From NCBI GenBank assembly GCA_005408345.1, contig SEMN01000354.1, forward strand, positions 186,001 through 250,000: a stretch of 64,000 nucleotides of DNA, read 5' to 3'. Positions 34,401 to 48,000 of this stretch are shown here, piece after piece. Each line of letters starts with the position of its first letter. The stretch's first letter is position 1. Source of the DNA: Macquaria australasica (lineage: Eukaryota > Chordata > Actinopteri > Centrarchiformes > Percichthyidae). The notes under the pieces are model-generated. The model saw only the letters and a list, made by a program, of their open reading frames with translations. It had not been told where the DNA came from and did no database searches. A program made the position numbers and the translations under genes.

Positions 34401-37400
34401 CTTTTTTCCAGAACCGTGCAACTGCATTTAAATTTCACATTGGAGACAAATAAAGTACATCTTATCTTATCTAAAGAAACATCAAGTGGTAAATTTACAT
34501 TATGCATTTGCGCTATCTGCAAATCCACTTTTTATTTATTATGAGAAAGTGCTACAAAATATAGACAATAGTCAGGTGAATGAAAGTGAAAATGAATGAA
34601 GGAGGTTCAGTTATTGTTTGTGTTATATGGTGACAGTTCATCAACAGCCTACCTTGAAGAAGAAACCACGACACATCTTCTGTTCGTAATTCGAGCCATC
34701 CACATTATCCTGCTGCATCTCCAAATCATCATCAAGTGTCAGATCCTCCAGTGGCTTGATGACTGACAGAGGAACCTCAATCAAGTTGCTCTTGACTTGG
34801 CCTGAGTCTTCTGGCGGGGGAAAAATCTCTGAAGGTGTCACCGTGAAGGTCTCTACCACAGGGTGGGCCAGAACCTCAGGAAATGACGACTCTATGGTAG
34901 GTTTGAGATCTGCAACTGACTTCTGAACTTTCTGGTCATCTGTTTCCATGTCAGTGATCTTGGATTGGCTGAGAACCTCTGTTTCCTGGTTTTGGCATTC
35001 GAATGCTTGCTCTCTTTTGTTCTGCAGGTTGGGGGAGCTCGGGGGTGAGTTGGCTACACATATACTGCCAAGCTCCCTCTCTGGGGAAAGGAGTGACTCC
35101 GTCTCCTTGTTTTTATCTCCATCTGAGGCTACTGTTGCTGGATTGGCGGTTGCTGGTTTCTCCCCCATATAAACGAAGGAACTTGCCAAGGGCTGGCAGG
35201 GAGAAAATCGCCGTAGCCTGGGGATGCTATCGACAGATTGCGGGGCAGTTAGGACTCGATTGTAAGGGGCCAGCTTTAGCTCGCTGGGACGAGTGGTGCG
35301 AGGATTACGTGAGTGGAAGGAGGCAGATTTGCGTTTGATGCTGGTTGGAGAACGGTGGGTGGAATGAGGGGAGTCGGCAGGAGAAGAGGGTCCTGAGGAT
35401 CGGGTAACAGCTCCGGCTCGACTGTGTTTTTGTGGTGATGGGTCTGTTTGTGGAGGAGGGATGACCCACGCCTGCTGATGTTGTTGCTCCCTCATGGCCA
35501 TGATCACTTCCTGCTGCTGAGCCAGTCGCTGCATCTCAGTCTGAAGGAAGGCTAATGAATGGTTGAGCTTCTCAATAGAATGCGTATACTCTGTGAGATC
35601 TACCTCAGTTAGCTGAGCATGGCTTTGCCCACCTTCCTCTCCTGCACCAGGTGACTTTGTCCAACAGGAGCTTGTGCTGCTTTGCTCTGCCCCATCAGGT
35701 GTGTCTGCCTTGCTCCTCCCGAATTTGAAGGTGGGACTTGTGCTTGCTGCCTTGCCTTCTCCCTCGATTTTCCCTCCTTCCTCTCCACTGGCCGCCCCAT
35801 CTCCTTTTCTCTTTACCACATTGAGAAACGCTGAGTGACCCATCTTTTGCCGATGCCTTGTAAAAGCAGCCTCCACTTTCTTCTTCTGTGCTTCAATGGC
35901 TTTACGTTTCTCCTCCAGCCTCATCCTCAGCTGTACCATCTCTGTAGCCATGACCTGAGCAGGGTCATTGGGTGGAAGCTGTACAGGTGTGGGCGATGCT
36001 TGAGCAGTGAGGGGTGGTGTGGTTTGTTGATGGATGGGGCTGTGCTCAGGGGTTGGGGCCCAGGAGACAGATAATGGGAGGCCAAACTCAGAGCCCTCAG
36101 GGGTGGTCTTGAGGGAGCTGCTGCTGCACCTCCCTGAGTCTGGCGCTGATGGAGTGTGCTTCCTCATCTTCTGTTCAGCAAAGCTGGTCATCTTCATTCC
36201 TGAAGGGGATTTGCTCTGACTGCTCGGGCAGGGGCTTGGCGTGTCCATATCCAGGTCCATGTTCACAGAGCAGTCTTTCAAAGAGGAATCCTCATCTAGC
36301 ATATCTTCTGTTCGGATATGGATACCAGTATCCACCTCGGTGGTGTCTGTGGTGCTCAGAGGCCCTTTGGAGTCCAACTCTGACACTGGCTCCAAGCCAC
36401 CAACACCAGTGGTCCCATGGTCCTGACTGTGCAGGAAGAAACCGTTGTTGATCTGCTCTGCTGGGGGCCTATTTGGGCTGTGGATAATCTGGAGGGCTTC
36501 CTCCACGGAGGGAGTTGGTCCCATGACACTTCCATGTCCGTTGGGGTACGCTCGCCTGACAGGCTCCATACCTGCCAGGCTGTCTGGGCAGCCCTCCTCC
36601 TCAATGCCGACACTCTGACCGTTCACTGGCTGGAAGGACAGGTTACGCTTCATTCCACGGGGCAGGTGGTGGACCTTGAAGCCAGAACCATCATCAGTGC
36701 TGACTGACCTGACCATGCCACGCGTGGAGGAAAGAGGGGCGGGAGCAGAGTCCTCTTTGTCAAAGGGGATGTCAAAAGACACTCCATAAGGCCCAGACCT
36801 TATGGACAAAAAAGAAACTAATTAAATCTTCAGATACTTTTTTTATTTCTAATATATTTAATATGAGGATTGGGGATAGGATATTTTAAATGAGCAGCAC
36901 ATGAACAGGTCAGCAGTATTACCAACCTTTTCTCTTTGGGCCAGGTGCCGAGGTTGCCATCGACAAAGGACATTGAGGTTGACCTCTTAATCTCTCCTGA
37001 ATGACACAAGTAAACAAAGTAAAAACCAAAACAGAAGTTGTTGTACCTACAAGTAATCATTTTTGATATTCATACCTAATGCCACAATTTAAAAAAAATA
37101 TATATATATATTTTTTTTTTTACCCGAGTTTCGAGGCTGGGGCCGGAGGGGCAAACTAAGAATGAGAGAGAGAACAGACATGTTAGACATTGTAATATAT
37201 TTTTTCATAGTCCTTTTTAGCTTTAATTTGTCCAGATAATGATTGTGTTGTACAAGCTGATCTTATTTGGCTTAATCAGTCCACTCGACTGGAAATGAAA
37301 TACCTTGCTCATGTACTTTTGGAAGCACACATGTGAAATTCACGCTTCACATTGAATACCATAATTTGGACTACCATACCTGGGTCTTTCAGGACTTGGA

Positions 37401-39015
37401 GGTCTTTCCATGAAGCTCCTCTTGGTTACCTTAGAGATGGGGATGGCTGGCATATTCTTCAACAAGCATGAGGGCTCTGAGGTGACAAAACAGAGATAAA
37501 TGAACAAACTGTGCTTTCACAATGGATAGCAACATAATACTATTCATAATTACTTTACCCATAATTACTTTGCTTTGTGTATCTTCGAATAAAATACAAC
37601 TACAGGTACCTCTACGACTACTACCATTACTTATAGCAATTACCACCACTTTTTCCTACACATGACACTACAGTTGCTATTGCTACTACGGATGCTATCG
37701 TAAATTCAGCCATTAAGACTTGCCTGTGCCTTCGTTGTCCAGCATCCTTGGTTTCACAAAAGACGGCTTGACCACCTCAAACCACCAAAACAGCTCTGCC
37801 ATGAACACCAGGTAGTTATTCTGTGGAAATATTCAAACAAGACTAAGATTAAAAACATGGGATTAGGCAACATATTATCACTCAGCACAACGATACTTTA
37901 AAGAGAAAAATGTCTGTTACAGTGAACAAACTCCATTTAATTGCATTGTGCCTATTTTGCCAGCAGGTGTCTCTGTTAACCCTTACAGACAACTTGAGGT
38001 GATGAGAATTAGTTGCATCTTCCAGTCTGCATATAAATAATTCACCAATCTTGCTCCATTTCACAGAGCATCCTCTTAAGAGAAAGATGCTTCATAGTTC
38101 AACCTACAGGGGAGTAATTTACAAGGGTATCTATATTTATCATCATTTTCAGCAAGGCATTTTCCAAAAATGAGTGATATTTGAGTACAATAAAGAAATG
38201 GCTTTCCTGAATTATTAAGAGTCTGACTTTTCACACTGCAAGAATTTATGTTAGCTAACCTAATGTAACCAACATTGTGGCTTTTCACCTGCTAGATAAG
38301 CTAATCTTCCACTTATATAACAATGTCAATAGTACCTGTGGTAGTAGAGAGGAGTGATTAAGGCATTAACCTAATTTATAAAATAGAGGTCAGCTATTTT
38401 TTTCTGCTCTCATTCACCAGCATGCAATCCACCAGCCAACCTCAATTAGATTAGCATACGAAAGGGTGGGGTGGGGGGTGGGGGGTGGGGGTATGTTTGC
38501 CACTGCTGTGCCGGGTCATGTCCACGTCTGAATCAGGTCAACATACAGTGGGAGGTCAAATTGCTTGAGGACACTGCACTGCAAAAATAGTCATCTCCCT
38601 CAGTATTACATTTCTGTATAACAAAGGAAAAATGTGTGGACTATGAAAGACTATTACACGTTTTCTTAAAAAACATGTAGCCTTTAACAGACATTACACC
38701 ACATGGTCCAGCCAATGGCTGACACTGTAGAAAAATCCATTCAGTCTCATATTCAGCCCAAACACTGCATTTTTAATGATTTGTGCCATAAAAATGAAAT
38801 AAAAACTTGTCACTTGTCACTCAGTTCAACTTGACACGTCAGTGTCATTATCTTGAAACCAAGTAAATAATAAGTCAAATTCCTCCAATCAAAAACAAGT
38901 TAATTATTTTAAGAATCAATATTTAATCAATTATAATGCGAAATTTTTATTTTTTATTTTATTTTTATTTTTTTTTGCAGTGAACATGCCAGCACTCACT
39001 TACAAATGAACACGT

Positions 39016-39089
<74 letters not shown>

Positions 39090-42000
39090 ACATATGCAAA
39101 ATGAGTGCGGTGATGCTGGGACGACCTTGAGGAAACACGCCCCCTCCCCGCCCTCAGTCCATGGTCTCCAGACAAAGGCAATGCTGCATGGCTCAGCTCT
39201 AAAGATACCCGAATCACCTCATCAGCAACATTTTGCGCACACACATCCTACATACACCCCCTTACGCCCCCAACTACAGCCTAAAAGCACACCGGGAGGG
39301 GCAGAGGCAATTAACACCAGGGGCAGTGGATTCTCTTGGGTGTTACTGCAGCATTTTCCATTTTTTTGAACTCCTTTGTGTTTTTACCTCACATGCTAGA
39401 AAGCAAATCTGCAAACGTGTGAAAAGGTGTGTTGCTATGACAGAATCTAGGTGTGAGAAGCTGTAGCGCACATGGTTACTAAAGTAATTAAAGTAAAGCA
39501 GAAAAATATCTAATTATCAACTTTACATGCAAACTGAACAGTTGCTTACTACAGCTAGAGTTTTCCATCAATCAGTCAATTAAAAACTTTCTTTTCCAAC
39601 CCATGTTTTGAGTTACATTTGCTCTGGGGTTAAATAGCTCTTTAGCATAGAATTATTAACAAACAGCTAGTCAGATACCAAAGTGCTGGTTACCTTCAGG
39701 TGTATTCAGCATGTGAAGCATTCCTCAATTGGTTAAGACGAGCAGAAGAAGAAAGAGCCAGAAAGAAAAAAAAAGAAGAAAAGAAAGAGAGAGAGAAAAT
39801 AGAGAGACGAAGACCTCCTATCGTCCGTCCAGCTGAGATTGGTGGCAGAAAGCCCAACCTTACTTCTCTCTTCTAATCTGCCCTTCTGACACACCAGGTG
39901 TGAGTGTTATCGCTTAATACCACCAGTCAGCAGTCACACACACTCACACAGATCCCCAAACAATCAACCGCCGCACCACTACTACGCCTATCTCCCCATT
40001 GACTGGCATTACTACCTCTGCCAGGTCTGCAGTGTTGCCAGATCTGCCTGTTTAGAGATTTGAGTGTCAGAGTGTGTCACTCTCAGGATGAAAACAGGAG
40101 CCTGATTGGTGATTACTAGAAGAGAGCTCGGGGTTGAGGGAGGTGGGGGTGGAGGGAGCTAATCCACTCTACAAGGATGGGCACAAACAGCCCCCCCCCC
40201 CGCATGTACTGCACATGCATACACACACATGAACGATGTAACATTTAAATGCACTGGCAATGTAGAGGGTGTGCATGCATAAAAATGCACACAGCAGGTC
40301 ACACATAAATTCTCTACAAATTATGTACTCCAACTGAGCAAGACACTAGGCCTCGGCACACACAAAGCATTCACTGGGCATTAATGTCAACAATCATTGG
40401 GCCAGAGGGTTGATTAAAGGATCTAGGTCCTGCAGCCAGACAGACAGACTCACTCCAATCTGGAAAACTCACTCTCTTGATTTACCGCCAACTTAATCAA
40501 GCAGTTGCCCGCAGAAAAACCTGGGCTTATATTTCTAAAAGTAGAAATCAAAATCTGAATGAACATCCATGCTCAAATTTCTGAAGTGGCCACACACAGA
40601 CATGAGACACCAAGGCTTCAAGTTAAGAACAAAAATGAATGAATGGATATTATGACACTGAAAAGAACAATCGTTACTTGAACGTCACATGATCTCTGCA
40701 CTCTTTACCTGCTGGTGGTCTGGGAACTGAGGCTTGTCCTAGTGCAACACTCACTGGAGATCACTCTGTCAACTAATGACTCAAATGCAATGTAATTCCA
40801 GTTTGTGTTTAATTTATTTAGAAACTTTAAAAATGTATATCTGTTATTGCTGATATCAAATGATGACAAATCAACGGACTTAAAGCCAAATGTTGAAGAG
40901 GCAGCTTATGAATTACTGTAAGTGTGTTAATTGCCTTCCTCAGGGCAACCACAGCATGTCAGCTCAAACCTCCTTGTAAAGAAGAAGCAAACGCTGGCAA
41001 ATTTAATTTCTCCTTTTTGGATCCACAGATGGTAATTTAGATGTGCTGTGAATTAATTAAATGAAGAGCCAGTAAATGGGAGTGGGTTGACGTGATTTAC
41101 TAGCCTGGTGTCCATTAGGAAAGAATAGCCCTAAGTAATGTGTGCATTCTATGGCTTTGGGGGTTGGGTACTGAAGGCTAGTTTATTGTCTCTTATAGAG
41201 ACATACAGAATATATTGTGGACTGATCCTGTCTTCACCAAACATACAAAATGTTGTGTTTTATGTAGACTTTCACCCTGAGTCTTGTGGTACCTTGAGAG
41301 GGAAGGGAACAGACCCTTAACTCCAGTGGTTTTATGTGCAGTGCTCTACATATTCAGCCACAAAGAAGCACATGAAATCTGACATGTAGATGCCAGACAG
41401 ACAAATTTATGACCTATATCTCATTTGAAGATTTACTTATTTTTAACTTTGCAACACTTAACATCTTATGTATTGACATTAAAGCTGAGACAATTAGTCT
41501 ATTTGTCAATTATCTGGAAAAAAAAAAATCAGCAACTATTTTGATAATTGATTAATCGTTTGTTATTTTTCAAGCAAAAATGCCAAACATTCCCTTGTTC
41601 CAGTTTCTCAAATGTGTGGATTTGTCGCTTTTCCTTGTAATATATGGTAGTAAATTGAACAGTTTTGTTTTTTAGACTGTTGGTTGGACAAAATAAGACA
41701 TTTGAATATGTCATCTTCAGCTCTGGGAAATTATAATAAGCATTTTTCTGACAATTTATAGAAAAAACTGGAAAAGAAACGATAAATTAATCGGCAGATT
41801 AATCAATAATGAAAATATGAATTTGTTGTAGCCCTAATTAACATACAAAGGTGCATTTTGGTTGATTTTTGTGCAAAATATCCATGTGGTTCCATCATAA
41901 TTGAGAAATTGGCCTCCGTATAGTTTTATGTTCTTCATTCTTAATGGGCAACATCAGATCTAAATCACATCTGGTGGAAGGATTAGTGCAAGAACACTTT

Positions 42001-45000
42001 CAGCTAATTACTGGGTGTCAGGTTGTGTGTGTCTCTGTCTTTGCCTGTGTGAATGCTACAGTGATGGGCACGTCTAAACACATCATCAAGTTCCCAACAG
42101 ATGCTGTTCCTCTTTCTCTCACCCCCCCCCCCCCCAGTCTCTTCCATCTCCTCTCTAACTGTTTCAGACTCTCTGTTGGTGTAAGTGTTATCGCTCCTCC
42201 TCGTCTCGTCTCTCCTGTTTCCATTTTCTTCCACATCAACACCTCTCTCACATCCCCTCCACCATTAAATGTCTCGGTTCAGTCTCTATAATAAGGTCTC
42301 CATTAGTATGACGGGCCACGACGTACAGCTACTGAGTGTGTGACTGCCTGGAAAACTGGGTCAAGGTTACTGAGTCTAGCTGGTTCTGTATGCAGTTCTG
42401 GCTGCACTGCTGCTCTCAGGCAATAACTCTTCCCTGCTGGGATTTTATTTTTTTTATCCCTCATGAAATCAGTGTCAGCAAAATACTGCTACTGGCTGGT
42501 TCACGCGACTCTTTTTTGATGCTGTGTGTTTAGTCGATGTGTGTGAGCTTTGGGAGGCTTGAAGTGTGAGATAACGTTTTCATTTTAACCATCTCACAAG
42601 TGCTGATTCATAATGTTTTATATATAAATAAATTACTATAATATTAGTACAAATATCTATTACTGTTGATATTCTGTTACTGAGCATCTGCATTGGTCTA
42701 TTTTCACATCTCTGCTCCAATAATCCAGGTCTCTATTTCATAACTGAATTAAGTGAAATTCTTCACTTTTTTCACTTTCTTTTAGCTTCAGATGGAAGCA
42801 AGAAATATTATTTGCAACAGCAAAAACCAATTCCATTTATATACTGAAAGATTATTTCCATTACTATTACAAAAGGCTTCTATCAGTGTCTAAAGTCCAT
42901 GTAATCAGTTCAACTCAGTTGACTAACATATGTAATTTAGTGTGTGTAAAATGCTCTCAACAGCAGATGGAAACTACAACTGCACTGCAAACAGCATGTT
43001 TTGAAGTTTAAGGTGGCTTGAAAGATGTTTGTCCTTTCAGTGACCTGTGCTCAGTCTGTGCTGAGAACAACAGCTCTCTGTCAGAGGACATGCTGAGGCA
43101 GAGTCAGTGTCATCCAGACACATCAACTTTGTTTTTACTGCTTATGCAGCTCTCAGGCAAAACACACTGAGACGGACACATCAGGGACAAACACAAACAC
43201 GCAGCATGGACGGAAAGTTACACCAAACCACCAGACAAATTTTAATACGTCTGTCTTTGTGGTAGCCATTGTGCCTTTTGTGTGGCAGAGTAGTGGGGGT
43301 CGCTATTTTGGGATGTTGTGAGAACTGTGGACTCCAGTAGCCACTGTGGCTATTTGATGAAAAGGTTTTCTGCGCCGACAAAAAGACATATATGAACAAC
43401 TAGAAAACACAACTAGAACTAGATATGTTTTAGAGCCAACATACCCCTTTTACATAAATATAATATTAGCCATGCACACCCACACAATGCATAAATGTAG
43501 CATGTGTTTCTCAAACTTAAGACCTCTTTTCCCATAAACATTGGTTTTGAGCAAGAAGAAGGATAAGAGAAGGACAAGAGATGTTAACAGCCAATAGCAG
43601 CCCTGACCAAGTAACACGACCTGAAGCTGAAACTACACGAAGAGTAGAACTGGAAAAAGGTTGTGTACTCTCTTCCTGTTTTGAACTGGACAACAATCCA
43701 GCATTCTGTCATCGTTTTATGAAAAAAATAACTCTTTCTGACTGATGAGAAAAGGAGTGAGTCAGTGGGAGACAGAAAGAAAGAAAAAGACTGATTGAGA
43801 AAGGTCAGAAAACAGAGAGGCAAAGTATGACAGAATGAAACACAAAAGGAACAAAAAGAAAAAAGAAAGAAAGACAGGGAGAGCAAGTTAGAGAAGGAAA
43901 TTGGAGATGGAAATTATGAAAAAAGAAAAGAAAAAGAAGGGAAATTAAAGAAGAAATGTAATAAAGAAAGACAAGGAAAGAGTGTGTGAATGAAATGAAA
44001 AAACACATACAGACATGTTGGAAGAGCAGGGTTAGTGCAGCTCTCCAGGCATGTGGTTGTTGAAGACAGTCAGTTTGGATTGAATGGTTTTTCCACAGCA
44101 TGACTCACCACACTGGCTTACAGAGCTGCTCGTTTCTCCTGTTTCATTTAGCCTGTCTCACTGGTTTGATTTGGTATGGTTTTCTAATCTGTTTTGTCGA
44201 AAAACTCGCGAATGAACTGTCACATAGAGAATTTGTATCAGTTTATGGAAACAATCATTAACTTAAGTATAACTTGACATTTTGATTTGGCTGTAGTTTT
44301 GGAGATGTGCATTCTAAGACCTGACATTACCCCTTACACATGGTGGTTTTTCTATTAACTATCACTGGCATTTCTTCTCCCTGCTGGCACACACTGGACA
44401 CATTTTAAAGGCTAAGTATCAACATGTCAGTAGGTCAGCAGTTTAAATTCTGACAGATCTCCCTCCAAGACTGTAACGACTATTACACACTAACTTTAAA
44501 AGCAGTTTCAGAGGGGAGAATCGGTTTGCAAGGAGAAGCTTTGGACACCAACCAAACAGGATCAGTATCACAGAGATTTCTGTTCTGTGATGTGTAGCAT
44601 ATGTTTGACTAGAACTGAAAATCTTTGTTGAGCTCAATTTGCGAGACCAATTTCTAAAAATCAACAAGCTTCAATATAAAATAACTGTTACAAGTTAAAT
44701 AACTCTAAAACAGAGGCTCCGGTGTGTGCACGATTAATTATTTTGTTAGTCAAAAACTTACAGTAACTTACTGACAAAACTTTCCAAGCACCATAAACGG
44801 TTTGATACAGAAGTGAGCGTCAAAGTATTTAATTTGCAACAGCAAATATCTCATTTTGGAAATGAAACCCCAGACCTTGGTGTTGAATGCAGCCAGGATT
44901 GAGCAGTACCTTGACGGTGGAGGAGGCGTAGAGCATGTCCTCGAGGCTGAAGTGGCAGCAGCTGTTCAGGTTGTCTTTGCAGAAGTCCTGTATGAGCTGC

Positions 45001-48000
45001 AGGTTGTACAGCCGATCAGCCAGCGTCATGTTCTCCTTCAGGCAGACATCTGGGAGGGCAGAGGGAGCCATCAGGTGTCAGTCAGTGTGGCGTCAGTATG
45101 AATTTGATGTCTGAAGGGGGTCTCGTTATAACACACACCTAAGTGGTTTTCAGTGTACTGATGGTTTTTGTTGAAGATCAGAGATGGGTTTCTGTGTGTT
45201 ACGTACAATGTTGTTGAAGAACTGCTGAGGTGTTACAGCACAATGGTTTGTGAATGACTGACCAATCATGACAGTGGGTTACATGTCATCAACCTGTGGG
45301 TGGAGCTGTGCAATGATACAATTAAAGAGTAAACAGTGTCAAGTGGATGATCTTTTGTCACTGTGATGTTTTCAGTTCAATTGAATGCTTATGTGTTTGG
45401 ATATGTATTGTATGTGAGGGTGTGTGTGTAATTGTTAGGCCCACTATCAACACACTTCAGCTAAGTGATGGGATTATGTTACATCTTTTGTTTGTGACTG
45501 ATCTTTGCTCTATTGAATGAACCATTCAGGGGCAGGGGACAAAATGACACAGATCTGTCCCCAAACACTGTAATTACAGGTTTTTGAAAATAAAATTACA
45601 ATATCTTTTCAGATATGTTTTCCACACTGAAAATATGTGAGGAATAAAAACAAACAATGTATGTAAAAAGAGAGAATCACTGTGCTCAGAGCTCAACTAT
45701 TTGCTTTTCTGGTTTGAAAATTAGCTTTTTTAGCATGCAGATGAAATGTGTTCTGAAAACAGATATTTACCATTTCAGGTTCAATGGGCAGAAACAGTTT
45801 AAAGTCAAGAAACTTTTGAAAGTTGGAAACATTCAGCATTTCCCACACATTTTCTTCAGACTTCAGATTTTGGTCAAACTCCTGCTGATAAATTATGGTC
45901 ACCTTATGCTATGTTGCAGGACCTGCAGACTGCCCCAGTTCAAGACACACAACTCTTACTTCAGCCCACATGAACTGTAAGCTCCTTACCGTCCAATGAT
46001 AGCAGCTGAGGGCAGTAGAAGTGCAGCAGAGCACCCAGGGCAGAGCCGTCCGTGCTGTCTTTCAGCAGGTTGTCCACTGGGGGGATCCAGGGAACTGGCT
46101 GGGTCGAGGCCTGCTCCTTCCTGTAGCGAGCCTGCGTAACATAAAATACATACCTATAAACCAAATTGCATTTTGCAACATTACCCTGCATACATCTACA
46201 GTACCTATTGGGCCAGACTTGTCCTATTGTTTTTTTCAATCATTAATTAGAGCTGCAAAATTAGTCATGTATAATTGTGCAACCATCACAACAGCTGTAT
46301 CATTATTGTCTCTTTAAAGCAACAACAAACACATTCAAAGCTTTATCAGTTTTAATCATGTGTGAAGGTAACTGAATGACTCTGGAGCCTTACAGAGTGT
46401 GTAGTAAAATGTTTTAATTGTTTGAAAGAGGGAGCCCACTGAGAGGGAACAAACCACACTGTGGTAAATATCAGTGACGCACAAATACAACTGAAGCGAC
46501 TCACTGATTATTCTTCCAGATGATCTTTGTTAGTCTTAGTGGTATGATACCAAATAATTATTCCCTACATATTGACAGCATTCTAACTGAAAAACTGTCA
46601 AGATTGACATATCAATGTGCAGCCCAGTGGCATGAATATATAGATGATTTTCCACTAAAACACACACACAATGTTTGAGGTGAAAAGAGACAATGTTACA
46701 AGAGGGTCTACAGTGAGAGCTGGCACAGGGACTCTGAAACAATTTCATGCCAAATGCTCCCAGACATCCCATGTCTGAAATGAAATTCTAATAAAATTAA
46801 TCTTTTTTCATTTTTTTGGGCTAATCCCTTGGGATCCATTCAGTGACTCCCCAAGGGTGTCTAGTTCCACTAACAAGGACCTTCACATTAGTAAATACAA
46901 GGGAGTTTGTTAGAGAATCTGAGTTCAAGTACTCATATCCCTAATGTCTGTGGACCATGGATTTCAATCAACTTGACCTTATACTAAACTGTATTTCACA
47001 GAGACTGTAGAGAATAAAGGAGAACTAATTCATACTTTATCTTAATGGCAAATAATTACAGCTACATTTTCATAATTTCTTTTCACATTTTTGCTGCACA
47101 GTAAATCACATGGATACAGCACAAGGGAACACTGTTAATCAAAACAGGGGAAAAGAGAGTAAAGCTGTGTTTATGCAACAGTGAAGTCACAGGTTGACAC
47201 ACGTGTGATAAAATGATGGCAATCAAGACAGAGAAGAGAGGTGGGGGGGGGGGGGGGGTAGAGATGGTCACTATGGATACACATAGATGAAAGAGCATAG
47301 CACTGATTAGTTGACTTACAGGCACAAGCTTCATGTACCACTTGGTTGGAGACTGCAGCAGCACAGCAAAAGGAAAAACACAACAACAAAGACATACCTG
47401 TTAGTGAGATTAGTTAGTAATGTGATTAGTAATACAAGGAAAGACATGACAGCTGTGACATCAAAGGGAGAGAACCTGCGTGTTATTGAGAGTGCAAGAA
47501 AAGCAGCCCACACAACCCGAATAACCCTGAAATTGTGTTTGGTGTAATGTGGTGTTGAGTCATGAGTGTAGGCTTTTTCTGCTCATGCATCTACAGAATA
47601 AGAGTTTGATGTATGCAAGTTTGATTCCTCTAATGGGCTAATGTGCCCATCAATTGGCATGCGTCATTCTTTACTGTCTTTGAAGATACACTCCCTGATT
47701 TTGTTAGTGTTTAAAGTGTTCCTAAATCCCAAAGGTTTACTGCTGATGTGTTCAAAATACTAAAAACTTAGCTGAGATGAATCTTAGAATTAAGGGACAC
47801 TGTATGGCACAAACAACATCAGGAAATGTATCTTATTGTCGCTCAAGAGCATGAGCTAAAAACCTACAGTAGCTAAAAGAAACCAAATAACAATCCCACT
47901 GCATAAACGTAACCAAACTGTCAGCTATCCACTGACAATGTAAGCTGATTCCAAAGGAGAGGAGAGGCTTGCCTCAGTTAATAGCTAATTCCCACACTAC

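Larger units (their letters stand above)
37821..44909 (-). other. camsap2: Large camsap2 intron (about 7.1 kb)
   Basis: No coding exon recognised on either strand. It contains a G-rich tract (38464-38491), a long CA microsatellite (39017-39087), a purine-rich tract (39737-39813), a MITE (41479-41837), a C run near 42122 and a long polypurine tract (43745-44000). Confidence 0.6.

Noticed and set aside
34948..36707. Several plus-strand open frames of 60-110 codons
   Set aside because: They are opposite the large camsap2 exon, whose minus-strand frame is clearly the coding one. Long antisense frames are a by-product of its codon composition.
42100..42290. C-run and pyrimidine-rich stretch with open frames on both strands
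   Set aside because: The frames result from low-complexity pyrimidine sequence in a camsap2 intron. No exon signals fit the camsap2 phase.
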